DNA from: JAHDHW01 sp965220465
GTDB taxonomy: Bacteria > Bacteroidota > Bacteroidia > Chitinophagales > Saprospiraceae
Length of the DNA: 64,000 nucleotides
Direction: 5' to 3'
Assembly: GCA_965220465.1 (NCBI GenBank)
Contig: CBDCPZ010000018.1
Coordinates: 234,649 to 298,648 of the forward strand
Notes under the pieces: model-generated
Databases searched by the model: none
Told to the model about the DNA's origin: nothing
What the model saw: only the letters and a program-made list of their open reading frames with translations
Made by a program: the position numbers and the translations under genes
Shown: positions 62,447 through 64,000 of the stretch, piece by piece
How positions within the stretch are numbered: the stretch's first letter is position 1
How the letters are laid out: every line of letters starts with the position of its first letter

Positions 62447-64000
62447 CTGAAATTCTTAAAACTGACTTTTATAATCTCCTTTCTAATTTTTTCACAAAAC
62501 ATATTCAGCCAGGTTTTTGATCTATATGAACTGGACCTATACAATAAGACAATAAGCCAAAATAAAAACACTGATAATATAAAAATCAAACAGGGAAAAC
62601 TCGGAATTGTTGAAATTAACAGCACACTTCTGATAAAAATGCATAAGGATTCTATTGCAAAGAATATGCGGGAATTTTCCGGTGGAAGTCAAGTAGATAG
62701 TGAAGAACTAAAAAAACTCAAAGTTCTGTTACGCAACTATGATAGTATCATGCAATTGCTTACTGAAGAAGTCGCTCAACCTAATTTTGAGGGTTTGGGA
62801 GATTGGGCAACTCAAATGGTGAATTTGTATAATGAATTGGCAGAAGATGAATTTCTTGCGGGATTGCATACTGAAGCTGCTGAAGCCGGTGCAGTTTTAG
62901 CAGAAAGCCAGCCCGACCTGGATTTTGAGGCTTTTATCATAAATTATTTAAATGAAAAGATGCTGGAATATGCTCAACAGATTCAAAATACACTCGAAGA
63001 TGGCAACGTGAAATTTATTTTAGCGGGCTTTCTTCAAACTAAAAAAGGTAAGCGCCCCATAAAGCTATCGGATGATTTTGATGAATTGCCGGAAGAAGTT
63101 TACAGTGTTCCGCGTTGGGATACTTCTCTTTCAGAGGATGATAAAAAAGAATTAAAAGAAATAGCGGGTTTTATCAATAACATTAAAAAATTAAGTGATA
63201 TCGATGAGGGAAAAATAAAAGAGGTGCTTTTAAAAAGTTTCCAGGCGGATGAATGTTTAAGGAAATTGAATTCAGAATTAAAAACTTTAATTGATTCGGC
63301 AAATGTATGGTTGCCTGAAGTTGCTCAACAGGTGAAAGATAAACTGAAAGAGCCATATATTGAAGCGGAGCGACTTGTTTTAGATTATACCAAAAATAAA
63401 TCAATAGGAGAAGGTATCACCAACGTGCAATTATTGATTCATTTCAATGACGATCTGGCAGCCACGAGTAGTAGGATAGAATCATTAGTTACTCAATTGG
63501 AGGAAGGGTTGCAAGAAATTATGGACAATGTACCGGATGAACCTGTTGTCCAGGAATTGAAAAAAATATTTGATGATTGTAAGAAAAAACTTGAAGCAGA
63601 TAAACAAGAAATAATAAGTATTGCGAATAAATTTACCAATGTCCTTGAAGGTAGCGCAACAAAACAGTCAACATCGCTGGGGATATTAGTGAGAAGGTGA
63701 AACGATTGGGCTATGATGCTATCCCTGAAGAAAGTTATATTGACCTTACTCTGACCGGATTCCGGGAAAACGGGGATAAAGTAATTATAAAAGTGATACT
63801 CACCCAGGAAATAGATGGAAAAGAAGAAAAGCTGGTCATTGACCAACAGCGTTTTATCGTTCAGCAGATTGGAGCATATTCTGTAGTCAAACCGGTACTA
63901 ATTCTTGCAAATCCCATGGGGAAGCAAAACGACAAAGTAACACTGAAAAGCGAATTTCAGTTTGCCCCATCCTATTCTATGTTGATTAAATGGGGGAATC
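62447..64000 (+). pseudogene. Unrecognised secreted protein, frameshifted, 3' end outside window
   Basis: The long frame's first ATG (62639) is internal: in-frame upstream sequence encodes a convincing signal peptide (KFLKLTFIISFLIFSQ, then NIFSQ), but its first possible start is CTG at 62447, so either CTG initiates or an ATG has been altered. Mature residues are mostly acidic and helical, probably coiled coil. The frame stops at 63700, but a shift at the A4 run 63661-63664 (one A missing) continues it as TVNIAGDISEKVKRLGYDAI to the window end. Beta-rich C-terminal sequence (QFAPSYSMLIKWGN) hints at an outer-membrane or surface domain. No family recognised. Confidence 0.65.

Noticed and set aside
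1..64000. CRISPR array, prophage, integrase, rRNA or tRNA genes
   Set aside because: I looked for regular direct repeats, GC-rich RNA-gene blocks and mobile-element proteins and saw none; small tRNAs could be missed without a covariance scan.

Overview
The window is an AT-rich stretch of chromosome from a member of the Bacteroidota, probably of the Saprospiria/Chitinophagia/Cytophagia type. The evidence is two secreted proteins ending in the type IX secretion 'type B' (gliding-motility-associated) C-terminal domain, SprB-like repeats, promoters of the TTTG-N19-TAnnTTTG form, and families typical of this phylum (DUF5522, DUF5362, DUF4199, DUF6580, RlpA with SPOR, PgpH-type HD protein). I saw no rRNA, tRNA, CRISPR array, integrase, transposase or phage gene. 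Most of the window is ordinary core and envelope gene content.

Layout. 1-1.7 kb: 3' part of a T9SS-secreted PKD protein. 1.9-4.9 kb (minus): SPFH protein and a DUF1573-yajC-YbbR operon. 5.1-12.1 kb: GH15 enzyme, shikimate kinase, RlpA-SPOR protein, mnmA, lipoprotein, DUF4440 protein, rimM. 12.1-21.1 kb (mostly minus): cation-chloride-cotransporter-like permease, cardiolipin synthase, an OmpA-domain protein with five ~90-residue Trp/Cys repeats, acyl-CoA dehydrogenase, GNAT and YiaA proteins. 21.4-30.4 kb: DUF3124 lipoprotein, serine hydrolase with TPR, AraC regulator, giant propeller-amidohydrolase, DinB protein, small membrane/TerB-like/PaiB proteins. 30.8-42.1 kb: a 1111-residue WG-repeat protein, deoxynucleoside kinase, gatC, LolD-like ATPase, YjdI-CDGSH iron-sulfur protein, cobalamin adenosyltransferase, PgpH, lipoprotein, DUF5522 and DUF6580 proteins, GNAT. 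42.4-52.9 kb: second T9SS protein beside a kinase-like unknown, methyltransferase, TonB-like protein, PagL-like deacylase, CPBP protease, M1 peptidase, helical-repeat protein. 53.0-57.8 kb: leuCDBA operon. 58.2-61.3 kb: TMTC-like membrane TPR protein, membrane-anchored LuxR regulator, DUF4199 protein. 61.8-64.0 kb: tandem palindromes and two unrecognised genes.

How genes work together. leuC, leuD, leuB and leuA form a complete leucine branch from 2-isopropylmalate synthesis to dehydrogenation. YajC, YbbR, RlpA, cardiolipin synthase, the OmpA-repeat protein, PagL-like enzyme and TonB-like protein all serve the envelope. PgpH would hydrolyse c-di-AMP, and YbbR proteins are regulators of diadenylate cyclase in Firmicutes, but no cyclase gene is in view.

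The points most worth a second look are: (1) a candidate ~195-nt small RNA at 57.83-58.03 kb with its own promoter and terminator; (2) the OmpA-domain protein with a regular C-x17-C repeat; (3) a DUF5522 microprotein whose 5' end lies inside a strong terminator-like hairpin; (4) three genes broken by single-base changes in homopolymer runs (leuC and both genes at the right end), which looks more like consensus error than decay; (5) twin palindromic repeats between a membrane LuxR regulator and DUF4199. I do not see a clear new defence or biosynthetic system.
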